Below, in pieces: positions 9,324-18,018 of a DNA stretch of 64,000 nucleotides. Positions within the stretch are counted from its first letter, which is position 1. Each line of letters begins with the position of its first letter. Source of the DNA: Enterobacter mori LMG 25706. Lineage in GTDB: Bacteria; Pseudomonadota; Gammaproteobacteria; Enterobacterales; Enterobacteriaceae. Both the position numbers and the translations under genes were made by a program. The stretch lies in assembly GCF_000211415.1 (NCBI RefSeq), contig NZ_GL890776.1:657794-721793 (forward strand), given 5' to 3'. The notes beneath the pieces were generated by a model, which did no database searches, was not told the DNA's origin, and saw nothing but the letters and a program-made list of their open reading frames with translations.

Positions 9324-11494
9324 CTGTGACGACTGCCACCACTCAGGCCTTAATCGGGTGGATTAACGACACGCGCCTGCACGCTCCCATGCTGGATAAC
9401 GATGCTGATGCCCTGCTGTCACGGGTCACGTCCGCCCAGGCGCGTGAGCAGGCCATTGACCGTGCCCTCCTGAGCCAGAGCAGCATCGGGCTGTACGGCC
9501 ATTCCCAGGCGGCGAAATCGCATTTACTCACGTCATTGTGCGGCAGCGGTAATGGTCGTCTGAACGTGTCACCCGGCCAGCGCACGTTCGACTATTTTTC
9601 GCATATCAATCCCGGCCATGCGGCAACGAATATGGCCATTCGCTTCACCCGCGAACAGCGGGATATTGCCGATGAGGCGTTTCCGCTGCGTCTGCGACTG
9701 GTGACCGAAGCCGAACTGGCCCAGCTGTTTATTGCGCGCATCACCCTGCACCCGCAGATCCGCCCGGTGGATAAATCCGTGATTGAAACGCGGCTGGAGA
9801 AGTGGCGCGCCTTGCGTCAACCGCAGGGCGTTCCGGGGATCACCGCACAGGAAGTGGGTGCAATCGCCCGTTTCTGGCAGAGCACCGTTCCCGGCGGGAA
9901 ACAGCATATGGACGATGCCCTGTGGCACCAGTTCGCACTGCTGATCCCTTCGCTCGATCTCAGCACGCGCGCCAGCGTCTGGTCACTGCTGTGGGGAGAA
10001 CAACAGGAGTTAACCCAACAGTGGCTTAAGCTCGCCCACGTTCTGCATCAAACCAGCCATGCCACGCTGCTTGCGGCCCCCCTTAGCCTGCTGGTGGATA
10101 ATTTTGGTCTGCCGAGTGAAGGTTTCCTGACTCACGGGGCGTTAACCGCGCCGGAGGCGCAGGAAGCGCTGCTGCACCCGATCAGCGACGGTGACGTGCT
10201 AAATGCCATCAGCATTCCAGTTGATATCCTCGCCTTCCTTACCCGTGAGCTGGTGCTGCCGGTAGAGGGATGCGTCATTGATAATGTAGATATTATTGAT
10301 ATTCCTGCGCTGTCTGACGACGGAGCATCGTTGATGACGCAGGCCAAATGCCTGTGGCTGCTGGAACATTATCGTCAGCAGCTACAGCCCGATGTACTGG
10401 TCATCTGTAACGCCACCGCACATCATCAGCAGACGGCTAAAGCTGCGCGAACCCTTCAGAACTGGGTCAAAGAGACGCAGCCTGCGGAAGAATCCGCTCT
10501 CCCGGGTCTCGTGTGGGCAATTACGCCGCACGACGCGCGTTTTACGACGAAACAGAATCTGGATGAAGCCGTCCAGCACCTGCTGGGCCAGCCGGGTCTG
10601 CGCTGGGGTACGCTGCAGGCGCTGGACAGCCACAGCATGCAGCGCATGATTGAGTGGCTTTCTCAGGCCACGCTGCCGTCTCAGCGTCACAAGCGGCTCC
10701 ATAAGCTAAAAACGCTTTTACAGCAGGATCAGGCGGCACTCATGCAACCTTATCTTGCCCCGGTCACTCAGGATGCAGGGGAAAGACGTTCTCAGGCCGA
10801 AAATATGGTGAGAATGCTGCCAAGCAGCGCCGCACGACACGGTGAACTGCTTGAAGGGCTTTTACCGCCGCTCAAAGCCTTTGAAACGCTGCTGGCAGTA
10901 CAGCAGCCGCGCGAGGAGCAGGTCAACGGGTTGTTCACCGACGTTATTGACCTGTTCGCGGAAAATACGCAGGAAAGCACCGGTACCGTTCAGACCAAAG
11001 ATAAAGCACGCCTCGCGCACAAGGTGTGGATTAACCATCTGCGTCAATGGAGTCGCAACGATGCCGCCGCCGCCCGGTTAGGCCTTGAACCGGCGGTTTT
11101 ACAGCAGGTTGCCGATGTACTCATCGTCGCCAGTTATCGTCTGGATTTACCTCAGCAACTGCAGCGGATCGTTGAGACGGATAAAAGTAGCGCCGCGCAA
11201 CTGCATGCGGTGATGGGCAATTTCATTGGCTGGCTGGGTTACGACAAAATGCCGGTTACTGGGCGTCCTGCAAGCCGCATCCGTAAAGGCAAGGCAATCT
11301 TTGTTACACCCATCGTGAGCAGTGCCACCCCGCGTCTCGCGCGTCTGGGCGAGCAACCCATACATGCCGCAACAGCATATGTGTACGACTGGCTGGTTGC
11401 GCTTTATAGCCGCGCGATAGAGAACATTGATTACCAGCATCCGCATGATGTCCAGCCTGGCGCGCGTCAGGCCTTACAGGCATTATTGCGCTGA
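9320..11494 (+). CDS. srfC: SrfC, P-loop protein of the srfABC operon
   Basis: 724 residues. A Walker-A-like loop YGHSQAAKS occurs near residue 57, with alanine where the standard GxxxxGKS has its last glycine. A possible Walker B/G3 segment IIDIPALSDDG lies near 322, followed by VLVICNA, reminiscent of dynamin-like or GTPase folds. It belongs to the family annotated as putative virulence factor SrfC (PF10139). Its start overlaps the srfB stop. No signal peptide or clear membrane helix is seen, so it is cytosolic. The nucleotide preference is not decidable from the sequence. Confidence 0.85.
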   Translation: MTVTTATTQALIGWINDTRLHAPMLDNDADALLSRVTSAQAREQAIDRALLSQSSIGLYGHSQAAKSHLLTSLCGSGNGRLNVSPGQRTFDYFSHINPGHAATNMAIRFTREQRDIADEAFPLRLRLVTEAELAQLFIARITLHPQIRPVDKSVIETRLEKWRALRQPQGVPGITAQEVGAIARFWQSTVPGGKQHMDDALWHQFALLIPSLDLSTRASVWSLLWGEQQELTQQWLKLAHVLHQTSHATLLAAPLSLLVDNFGLPSEGFLTHGALTAPEAQEALLHPISDGDVLNAISIPVDILAFLTRELVLPVEGCVIDNVDIIDIPALSDDGASLMTQAKCLWLLEHYRQQLQPDVLVICNATAHHQQTAKAARTLQNWVKETQPAEESALPGLVWAITPHDARFTTKQNLDEAVQHLLGQPGLRWGTLQALDSHSMQRMIEWLSQATLPSQRHKRLHKLKTLLQQDQAALMQPYLAPVTQDAGERRSQAENMVRMLPSSAARHGELLEGLLPPLKAFETLLAVQQPREEQVNGLFTDVIDLFAENTQESTGTVQTKDKARLAHKVWINHLRQWSRNDAAAARLGLEPAVLQQVADVLIVASYRLDLPQQLQRIVETDKSSAAQLHAVMGNFIGWLGYDKMPVTGRPASRIRKGKAIFVTPIVSSATPRLARLGEQPIHAATAYVYDWLVALYSRAIENIDYQHPHDVQPGARQALQALLR

Positions 11495-11523
11495 ACGCTG
11501 ATTAACAATGTAGCCGCCTTTCT

Positions 11524-11600
11524 TGCCGGGTGGCGTGGCGCTGCGCTTACCTGGCCTACATTCTTCACCGTAGTAGGCCCGCGCAAGCGTCGCGCCGCGC
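11524..11600. repeat. REP-like element(s) after srfC
   Basis: TGCCGGGTGGCGTGGCGCTG at 11524-11543 continuing to GGCCTAC is a REP unit. A degenerate reverse unit GTAGGCCCGCGCAAGCGTCG follows from 11573. They lie between the convergent ends of srfC and the hydrolase gene and probably act as a shared 3' structure. Confidence 0.75.
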
Positions 11601-11603
11601 TCA

Positions 11604-12359
11604 TCACTCCGTCATACAACCGGCTCGCGTCTGCGCCAGCGCAGATGGATTTTCCCACGACATTGAGTGCCCCGCCGCAGGGATGATTTTCACCTCAACG
11701 CCCTTCTGCTTCAGATTCTCCACGTCGCCATCAGGCAGCGACTGCTCGCCGAAAATCAACGTAACCGGACAGGCAAGCGACAGGAATTGTGTTGCCCAGT
11801 CAGGTTCAACACCGTGCACGAGACTCGACGCGCCTCGCCAGACGGCATAAGGCGCATTGCTTTTCAGGCAACCCGCCCACGCCGTCGTTTCCGCGCTCAG
11901 CATCACGTCATAACCCTGCGTCAGAAACTGTTGCTCGGTTTGTGCGGCAATTGACCGGCTGCACATTCCCCCACCCGCATGAAAATTGGGTTCTGAGACC
12001 ATCAGTCCCTTCACGCGCGTTGCCAGCAGCCCCGCCGTTTCGATAGCAATGCTGCCGCCCATGCTGTGGCCGTATAACCAGAAGGCATCCAGTTTAAGGT
12101 GATCAATCAATTCCGCCACAACGTACGCCTGCTCGGTAGTTTTATAGCTGTAGTGCTCAGGCTTATCGCTGTAGCCGCTGCCGGGCAAATCGATGAGAAT
12201 CGCTCTGCGCGCGCCAAAAAGCGGGTCATGAACGACACGGGGATATTCATAGGAAGAGGCGCAGCCCAGCCCGTGAATGAACACCACGGGATCGTCGGTG
12301 CCGGGCAAGTCATGCCAGCGCACGGTGCAACCGGCCTGCTGCGAGTAAAAACTGTTCAT
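11604..12359 (-). CDS. Alpha/beta-fold hydrolase
   Basis: 251 residues from ATG 12359, preceded by GGAGT; the longer frame to 12374 starts with five weak codons. The oxyanion-hole motif VVFIHGLGCA, the nucleophile elbow GHSMGG (serine near residue 105) and the catalytic histidine in AAGHSMSWENP near the C-terminus are all visible, so it should be an active serine hydrolase of the esterase/epoxide-hydrolase-like group. No signal peptide, so cytosolic. The substrate cannot be inferred. It is convergent with srfC and not obviously in an operon. Confidence 0.85.
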   Translation of the reverse strand: MNSFYSQQAGCTVRWHDLPGTDDPVVFIHGLGCASSYEYPRVVHDPLFGARRAILIDLPGSGYSDKPEHYSYKTTEQAYVVAELIDHLKLDAFWLYGHSMGGSIAIETAGLLATRVKGLMVSEPNFHAGGGMCSRSIAAQTEQQFLTQGYDVMLSAETTAWAGCLKSNAPYAVWRGASSLVHGVEPDWATQFLSLACPVTLIFGEQSLPDGDVENLKQKGVEVKIIPAAGHSMSWENPSALAQTRAGCMTE

Positions 12360-12445
12360 AAGCACTCCTTTCACGATGCACTGTGTATTTATACAGTTAT
12401 CGCATCTGGAATGCCATATTCATCTTTTAAAAATGGAAGCGTGCT

Positions 12446-12619
12446 TCAGAAAAGCGAGATCAACAGCGCAACGGGAAAGCTCATTGGCCACGTCGAGCCC
12501 ACCAGAAAAGCGCTGAGCAGGCGGATACGTTTGCGGTCTTTGGAGAGGAACCAAGTAATTAATGCGCAGATAGAAGCCATGATTGCGTAAAAAACCAACA
12601 TCTTTTGATACAACGTCAT
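12446..12619 (-). CDS. ortT: GhoT/OrtT-family membrane toxin OrtT
   Basis: 57 residues with two hydrophobic helices (LVFYAIMASICALITWF and AFLVGSTWPMSFPVALLISL) joined by the basic loop SKDRKRIR. This matches E. coli OrtT (YdcX) in length and sequence. OrtT is an orphan relative of GhoT that lowers membrane potential and growth under stress. ATG 12619 gives this length; the upstream in-frame extension to 12655 is unlikely. No antitoxin gene is adjacent, as in E. coli. An FNR-type palindrome lies 50-63 bases upstream of its start codon. Confidence 0.88.
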   Translation of the reverse strand: MTLYQKMLVFYAIMASICALITWFLSKDRKRIRLLSAFLVGSTWPMSFPVALLISLF

Positions 12620-12668
12620 TCTGTATACCAGAGCCGAAAAAATAACCGCACGCAATATGCGTCATATG

Positions 12669-12682
12669 TTGATACAGATCAA
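12669..12682. promoter_or_regulatory. Perfect FNR-type box
   Basis: TTGATACAGATCAA matches the FNR consensus TTGAT-N4-ATCAA exactly. It lies in the divergent region between ortT (start 12619, minus) and the first yeaR-like gene (start 12864, plus). Its distance to ortT fits an activating position better than its distance to yeaR, but the symmetric site could serve either. The match is seen directly; occupancy is inferred. Confidence 0.65.
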
Positions 12683-12766
12683 GTTTTTTCGTTACAGAAT
12701 AACCACTTAAAATTTATGGATAATAACAATTGAGTATCTTGCGTAACAAACAGGGAGAGCAGGCAA

Positions 12767-12780
12767 TACTCCTTACCTAT
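12767..12780 (+). promoter_or_regulatory. Two abutting NarL/NarP-like heptamers
   Basis: TACTCCT followed at once by TACCTAT; both fit the NarL heptamer TACYYMT. In E. coli, yeaR-yoaG is nitrate-induced through NarL/NarP. Heptamers are short and degenerate and the usual inverted 7-2-7 spacing is absent, so this is only suggestive. Confidence 0.35.
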
Positions 12781-12863
12781 AACACGCATATTAAATGCAC
12801 TTTTTGACAAATCCTCTGTTTTTGAAAGGCGTCTAATAAAGGCAGACATTCATGGGAGGCCAA

Positions 12864-13190
12864 ATGCTACGCATTCCGCAGAGTTGTATTCATACCCGTT
12901 CCACCCCTTTCTGGAATCGAGACACCGCCCCTGCCGGGATCTTTCAGCGTCATCTCGACACGGGTACCCGTCCGGGCGTTTATCCGCGCCTTTCCGTTAT
13001 GCAAGGCGCCGTACGCTACTTAGGCTACGCCGATGAACTGACGCCCGAGCCTGACAGCACATTGATTATCAAGGCCGGGCACTTCGGTGTTTTTCCGCCG
13101 GAGAAATGGCATCACATCGAAGTTATGTCCGATGACACGCTGTTCAACATCGACTTTTTCGTCGAACCCGAGGCACTGAGGTCGCTTTAA
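12864..13190 (+). CDS. DUF1971 protein, YeaR paralogue 1
   Basis: 108 residues of the YeaR/TehB-like cupin family. Conserved SVMQGAVRYLGY and FPPEKWHHIEV are followed by NIDFFVEP. ATG 12864 is chosen over the upstream frame because GGGAGG (12854-12859) sits at the right distance. It is followed 27 bases later by a second YeaR copy and then yoaG, suggesting an operon. E. coli has only one yeaR. The family is nitrate/nitric-oxide induced in E. coli; its chemistry is not known. Confidence 0.87.
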   Translation: MLRIPQSCIHTRSTPFWNRDTAPAGIFQRHLDTGTRPGVYPRLSVMQGAVRYLGYADELTPEPDSTLIIKAGHFGVFPPEKWHHIEVMSDDTLFNIDFFVEPEALRSL

Positions 13191-13217
13191 GTGGCTTTCA
13201 CTTAAGAGGAAATCATT

Positions 13218-13571
13218 ATGCTACGTATTCCTGAGAATTTTGTTCATACCCGCTCCACGCCATTCTGGGATAAAGACTCAGCACCAAAAGCCCTTTTCAC
13301 TCATCATAATACTAAAGCCAGCGTCTACGGCCGTTTGTCCGTGATGCAGGGCGCGGTGCGCTATTTTGGCTTCCCGGATGCAGATGCAACAGAACCGGAT
13401 TTGGAACAGGTGATCGAGGCGGGATCGTTTGGCATCTCACCGCCGGAAAAATGGCATCGCATTGAGTTATTGACCGACGATACCTATTTCAATATCGACT
13501 TTTTTGCCGATCCTGACGTTACGCTTCAGGGCGCAGGTATCGGGAAAGTTGTTAATACAAATAAGGAGTAA
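13218..13571 (+). CDS. yeaR: DUF1971 protein YeaR (paralogue 2)
   Basis: 117 residues. It shares the N-terminal motif HTRSTPFW, the core RLSVMQGAVRY and SPPEKWHRIELL with the gene just upstream, so the pair arose by tandem duplication. Its position directly before yoaG and its length close to E. coli YeaR (about 119) make this the likely orthologue. AGAGGAAATCATT precedes the ATG. Expected role: response to nitrate or nitrosative stress, mechanism unknown. Confidence 0.9.
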   Translation: MLRIPENFVHTRSTPFWDKDSAPKALFTHHNTKASVYGRLSVMQGAVRYFGFPDADATEPDLEQVIEAGSFGISPPEKWHRIELLTDDTYFNIDFFADPDVTLQGAGIGKVVNTNKE

Positions 13572-13575
13572 TGTC

Positions 13576-13758
13576 GTGAGTAAAGCAACGTACACCGTGA
13601 CCGTGACCAACAACAGCAACGGCGTCTCGGTGGATTATGAAACTGACGCACCAATGGAGTTGCTCATCCCCGACGTCGCCGCAGACGTGGTGAAAGATTT
13701 GGTGAATACCGTCCGCGCTTACGATACGGAAAACGAGCACGAGGTATGTGGCTGGTAA
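13576..13758 (+). CDS. yoaG: YoaG family protein
   Basis: 60 residues starting at GTG 13576 behind AAGGAG: SKATYTVTVTNNSNGVSVDYET, matching E. coli YoaG in length and ending (NEHEVCGW). E. coli YoaG is a small dimeric beta-rich protein of unknown role co-transcribed with yeaR. It starts four bases after the yeaR stop. The open frame runs further upstream to 13504 inside yeaR, but that part has no ribosome site. Confidence 0.9.
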   Translation: MSKATYTVTVTNNSNGVSVDYETDAPMELLIPDVAADVVKDLVNTVRAYDTENEHEVCGW

Positions 13759-13764
13759 ATAAAA

Positions 13765-13798
13765 TGCCCGGCGATACTGGCCGCCGGGCAGGGTTTTT
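13765..13798. terminator. Bidirectional terminator between yoaG and patD
   Basis: Nine-base stem TGCCCGGCG/CGCCGGGCA with an eight-base loop, then GGGTTTTT on the plus strand and ATTTTATTT on the minus strand. It can end both the yeaR-yoaG transcript and the convergent ydcSTUV-patD transcript. Confidence 0.85.
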
Positions 13799-15221
13799 AG
13801 TGTTTTATCATCACATGCCGGACAACCGTATAATCCTCAAGCCCGTAGACCGACATATCTTTGCCGTAGCCGGATAATTTCATCCCCCCGTGCGGCATTT
13901 CGCTCACCAGCATAAAATGGGTATTCACCCAGGTGCAGCCGTACTGCAGGCGCGCACTCAGGCGATGGGCGCGGCCCACGTCTTTGGTCCAGACTGATGA
14001 TGCCAGACCATATTGCGAATCGTTGGCCCAGGCAAGTACCTGCGCTTCGTCGTCGAATTCCGTCACGCTGACGACCGGACCAAACACCTCGCGTTGAACA
14101 ATTGCATCTTCTTGTTTCGCCCCAGCCAACAGGGTTGGCTGGAAGTAGTAGCCCGCCCCCTCGTGTTTACTCCCGCCGGTCACCACACGGATATGGCTCA
14201 GCGCTTTTGCCTCGTCAACCGCGTTGCACACGCGTGACAGGTGTGCGGCAGAACTGAGTGGGCCAAGTTCTGTCGACTCGTCCTCCGGCGCCCCCATTTT
14301 CAGGCTGGCGACGGCGGCCCCCAACTTCTCAACCAGCGCGGCGTAAATGCCCTTCTGGGCATAGATACGGCAGGCAGCGGTGCAGTCTTGTCCGGCGTTG
14401 TAGAAACCGAACGTGCGCACGCCTTCCACCACGGCGTCCAGATCGGCATCGTCAAAAACAATCACCGGTGCTTTGCCGCCCAGCTCCATATGGGTGCGCT
14501 TAATTGAGGAAGCCGTGTGGCTGATAATATGCTCGCCCGTGGCAATCGACCCGGTGAGTGAGACCATGCGGACTTTTTCATGCCCGGTGAGCGGGTCGCC
14601 GACGGTTTTACCGCGACCAAAGAGAACGTTAAGTACGCCTGCCGGGAAGATGTCTCTGGCCAGCTCGGCCAACTTTAAGGCCGTCAACGGGGTAATTTCA
14701 GAAGGTTTGATCACCACGCAGTTGCCTGCCGCCAGCGCGGGGGCCAGCTTCCAGGCAGCCATCATCAGCGGGTAGTTCCACGGCGCAATGGACGCGACGA
14801 CGCCGATCGGGTCGCGGCGGATCATTGACGTATGCCCTTCAAGATACTCGCCGGCGGCCAGTCCATTCAGGCAGCGAGCCGCGCCCGCAAAGAAGCGAAA
14901 CACGTCGACCACCGCCGGGATTTCGTCCCCCAGAGCGCAGTACAGAGGCTTTCCACAATTAAGGGATTCGAGCCGGGCGAACGCTTCAGCATGCGCTTCA
15001 ATGGCATCAGCCAGCTTCAACAAACACTCGGCGCGGGTTTTAGGCGTCGTTTGCCCCCATTCCCCGAACGCGCGATCCGCAGCCTGAACGGCCGCATCGA
15101 CCTGCGCCGCTGACGCTTCAGCAATATCCAGCAGTACGTCGCCGGTGGCAGGGTTATAGACCGGCTGCGTTTCCCCTTCACCGGCCACCAGTTCACCATT
15201 AATCAGCAGTAGTTTTTGCAT
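13797..15221 (-). CDS. patD: Gamma-aminobutyraldehyde dehydrogenase PatD
   Basis: 474 residues, the same length as E. coli PatD (YdcW). It oxidises 4-aminobutanal to GABA with NAD+ in putrescine breakdown, in the cytosol. ALDH features: [17 protein letters not shown], the catalytic glutamate in MELGGKAP (about 246) and the catalytic cysteine in [13 protein letters not shown] (about 280). It is the last gene of the ydcSTUV-patD operon, 24 bases after ydcV. Context supports a role in polyamine/GABA uptake and use. Confidence 0.95.
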   Translation of the reverse strand: MQKLLLINGELVAGEGETQPVYNPATGDVLLDIAEASAAQVDAAVQAADRAFGEWGQTTPKTRAECLLKLADAIEAHAEAFARLESLNCGKPLYCALGDEIPAVVDVFRFFAGAARCLNGLAAGEYLEGHTSMIRRDPIGVVASIAPWNYPLMMAAWKLAPALAAGNCVVIKPSEITPLTALKLAELARDIFPAGVLNVLFGRGKTVGDPLTGHEKVRMVSLTGSIATGEHIISHTASSIKRTHMELGGKAPVIVFDDADLDAVVEGVRTFGFYNAGQDCTAACRIYAQKGIYAALVEKLGAAVASLKMGAPEDESTELGPLSSAAHLSRVCNAVDEAKALSHIRVVTGGSKHEGAGYYFQPTLLAGAKQEDAIVQREVFGPVVSVTEFDDEAQVLAWANDSQYGLASSVWTKDVGRAHRLSARLQYGCTWVNTHFMLVSEMPHGGMKLSGYGKDMSVYGLEDYTVVRHVMIKH

Positions 15222-15245
15222 AGCATTGTCCTGTTGAAATCAATG

Positions 15246-16052
15246 TTATTTCCCGCTTTCGGCACCGTTTTCGCCGTCGCGGGTTAGCCACCAGGCTCCC
15301 AGAATGGGGATGGTTGTGACCAGCATCACCAGCAGTGCAACAACGTTGGTGACCGGTACGTCACGCGGACGACCGAGCTGGTTGAGCAACCACAGCGGTA
15401 ACGTGCGCTCGTGTCCCGCCGTAAATGTCGTCACGATAATTTCGTCAAACGACAGCGCAAACGCCAGCATCCCTCCGGCCAGCAGCGCCGAGCCAAGGTT
15501 AGGCAGCACCACATAGCGAAAGGTTTGCCAGCCGTCTGCACCCAAATCCATCGACGCTTCCACCAGACTCCAGGACGTGCGCCGGAACCGGGCAATCACG
15601 TTGTTGAAAACCACCACCACGCAGAAAGTGGCGTGTCCTACAACGATGGTGAAAAATCCCGGCTCAAGGTTGATGGTTTTGAATGCCGTCAGCAGCGCCA
15701 GGCCGGTGATAATCCCCGGCAGGGCAATCGGCAACAGCAGCAGCAGAGAGATCGCGTTTTTACCAAAGAACTCGCTGCGCCACAGTGCCGCTGCAGCAAG
15801 CGTGCCAAGCACGAGTGAAATACCGGTTGATAAGCTGGCGATTTTAAGTGACAACGTCACTGATTCAAGAATATCCCCACGCCCTGCCGCCACGCTGAAC
15901 CACTTGAGCGTTAGCCCCTGCGGCGGGAAGCTGAAAGCCGCGTCCTCGGTATTGAACGCATAGATCGCGATAATCAGCAGCGGGAAGTGGAGGAAGATAA
16001 CCCCGCCCCACGCGGCCACTTTCAGGAACAACGGTGCGCGATCAGAGTGCAT
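15246..16052 (-). CDS. ydcV: ABC transporter permease YdcV
   Basis: 268 residues, about six membrane helices, spermidine/putrescine-type (PotC-like) permease. The ATPase-docking EAA region reads [20 protein letters not shown]. It overlaps the end of ydcU by 11 bases, so the two permease halves are coupled. It is part of the YdcSTUV importer proposed for putrescine-like compounds. Confidence 0.94.
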   Translation of the reverse strand: MHSDRAPLFLKVAAWGGVIFLHFPLLIIAIYAFNTEDAAFSFPPQGLTLKWFSVAAGRGDILESVTLSLKIASLSTGISLVLGTLAAAALWRSEFFGKNAISLLLLLPIALPGIITGLALLTAFKTINLEPGFFTIVVGHATFCVVVVFNNVIARFRRTSWSLVEASMDLGADGWQTFRYVVLPNLGSALLAGGMLAFALSFDEIIVTTFTAGHERTLPLWLLNQLGRPRDVPVTNVVALLVMLVTTIPILGAWWLTRDGENGAESGK

Positions 16053-16986
16053 CGAATGCTCCCAGGCGTTTCACGAACGCCAGATAAAGCGAGATCAGCA
16101 CAATCGGAACCAGCGTGAATGCGGCAGCCATGGGCATATTCCCAATGGCCCCCTGCTGGGCGTAGACCATGTTTCCGATGAAATATCCCGGCGGCCCCAC
16201 CAACTGCGGCACGATAAAATCCCCGAGCGTCAGCGAGAAGGTAAATATTGATCCTGCCGCAATCCCCGGAATAGCCAGCGGCAGAACCACGTAGCGGAAG
16301 GTTTGGCGCGGCCGCGCGCCCAGATCGGCAGACGCCTGTAGCAGAGAAGCGGGCAACCTCTCCAGCGCCGCCTGCACGGGTAGGATCATAAACGGCAGCC
16401 AGATATAGACGAAGACCAGAAAGCGGCCCAGCCCTGATGTCGACAATGTGTTACCGCCAATCGCCGGTAGCGTAAGCAGAGAAATCAGGAGCGGCTCAAG
16501 CCCCAAATGGCTGAGAAACCACTGTGCCACCCCATCTTTCGCCAGCAGCAGCGTCCAGGCGTAAGCCTTAACGATATAACTCGCCCACATGGGTAGCATC
16601 ACCGCGATGTAGAAAAAGGCTTTCCACTTACCGCGGGTATAACGCGCCATATACCACGCCATCGGAAACGCGAGGATCGCGCTGGCGACAGTGACCGCAA
16701 GAGCCATCACCAGCGTGCGCAAGATGATGTCGTAGTTCGCCGGGTTGAAAAGTGCCTGAATGTTCGCAAAGGTGAGATCGGGCGTCACCGACATGGTGAA
16801 GTCGTCGAACGTATAGAAACCCTGCCACAGCAGCGTCAGAAGCGAACCCAAATAGACGATGCCAAACCACATCAGCGGCGCGAGAAGGAGCAGGAACAGG
16901 CCAAGCGACGGTTTGCGCCAGAACAAGGCGGTAATACGGCCTAACCTACCGTGCGGCGCGGGCGTGGGTGAAACGCTCATGTCCAT
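16042..16986 (-). CDS. ydcU: ABC transporter permease YdcU
   Basis: 314 residues from ATG 16986, one base after the ydcT stop and behind AGGAGAGG. The open frame continues upstream to 17355 but that part only shadows ydcT. PotB-like permease with about six helices ([20 protein letters not shown] near the N-terminus) and EAA-type motif [20 protein letters not shown]. It forms the inner-membrane channel with YdcV. Confidence 0.94.
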   Translation of the reverse strand: MDMSVSPTPAPHGRLGRITALFWRKPSLGLFLLLLAPLMWFGIVYLGSLLTLLWQGFYTFDDFTMSVTPDLTFANIQALFNPANYDIILRTLVMALAVTVASAILAFPMAWYMARYTRGKWKAFFYIAVMLPMWASYIVKAYAWTLLLAKDGVAQWFLSHLGLEPLLISLLTLPAIGGNTLSTSGLGRFLVFVYIWLPFMILPVQAALERLPASLLQASADLGARPRQTFRYVVLPLAIPGIAAGSIFTFSLTLGDFIVPQLVGPPGYFIGNMVYAQQGAIGNMPMAAAFTLVPIVLISLYLAFVKRLGAFDAL

Positions 16987-16987
16987 T

Positions 16988-18001
16988 TCACCTCTCCTCA
17001 TGAAGCAACACCATGGCCTCGCGTGACCACGAGGCCAGCACCTGCTGTCCGGGCGCAATCCCTGCCGGGAGCGCGCCTCCGGTAAGGTTTGCCTGGCTGA
17101 CGAGCAGTTTCGCACCGTCAGCCAGACGCAGCTCGAAGCGCGTGGCCGCGCCCTGATACTGTACCGCCTGTACCACGCCCTGCACCTGAACGTCACCGCC
17201 CTCATTGAGACGAATATGTTCCGGGCGCAGCGAATACATCCCCTCCATCCCACAGACCTGACGGGCCAATGCGGTATCAAAAACGTTAGAGGTGCCAACA
17301 AAACTGGCGACAAACGGCGTGCGAGGACGCATGTAAAGTTCGCGCGGGGTCTCAACCTGCTCGATACGCCCGTTGTTGAAGACGGCCACCCGATCCGACA
17401 TGGACAGGGCTTCTCCCTGATCGTGGGTGACGAAAATAAAGGTAATGCCCAGCTCCTGCTGAAGCTTTTTCAGCTCGAACTGCATTTGTTCGCGCAGTTT
17501 AAGGTCGAGCGCGCCTAGCGGTTCGTCCAGCAGCAGCACGCGGGGTTCGTTCACCAGCGCGCGGGCAATCGCCACGCGCTGACGCTGGCCGCCGGAGAGC
17601 TGTGAAGGCTTACGCGCGACGGCAAAACTCAGGCCGACCTTCTCCAGCGCCTGACCGGCCAGCGCGTAGCGTTTTTTCTTGTCGATACCTTTAACCATCA
17701 GCCCGTACGCTACGTTGTCGAGGATCGACATGTGCGGAAACAGCGCGCAATCCTGAAATACGGTGTTGACGTCGCGCTCCCAGGGAGGCAATTCGCTGGC
17801 TTCTTTACCGAAGATTTTTATCGCGCCGCCGCTCAGCTGTTCAAAACCGGCAATCAGGCGCAGGCAGGTCGTTTTGCCGGAGCCCGAAGGCCCCAGCATG
17901 GAGAAAAACTCCCCGTCACGAATGCCAATAGTCACCCCATCCACCGCTCGTACGTCGCCGTACAGACGGGAAACGTCATTAAACTCTACTGCGTACGTCA
18001 T
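16988..18001 (-). CDS. ydcT: ABC transporter ATPase YdcT
   Basis: 337 residues from ATG 18001 (behind GGGAGCAG), equal to E. coli YdcT; the frame extends seven codons further but those overlap the ydcS end. Walker A GPSGSGKT, signature LSGGQRQRVAIARAL, Walker B VLLLDEPLGALD and the switch histidine in FIFVTHDQ are all intact, with a C-terminal TOBE-type regulatory domain. It powers the YdcSTUV importer from the cytosolic face. Confidence 0.95.
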   Translation of the reverse strand: MTYAVEFNDVSRLYGDVRAVDGVTIGIRDGEFFSMLGPSGSGKTTCLRLIAGFEQLSGGAIKIFGKEASELPPWERDVNTVFQDCALFPHMSILDNVAYGLMVKGIDKKKRYALAGQALEKVGLSFAVARKPSQLSGGQRQRVAIARALVNEPRVLLLDEPLGALDLKLREQMQFELKKLQQELGITFIFVTHDQGEALSMSDRVAVFNNGRIEQVETPRELYMRPRTPFVASFVGTSNVFDTALARQVCGMEGMYSLRPEHIRLNEGGDVQVQGVVQAVQYQGAATRFELRLADGAKLLVSQANLTGGALPAGIAPGQQVLASWSREAMVLLHEER

Positions 18002-18018
18002 GTTCTGCTCCCGGACGT

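Noticed and set aside
16987-17355. 123-codon N-terminal extension of ydcU
   Set aside because: Overlaps ydcT completely; ATG 16986 with its ribosome site one base after the ydcT stop fits the known YdcU start.
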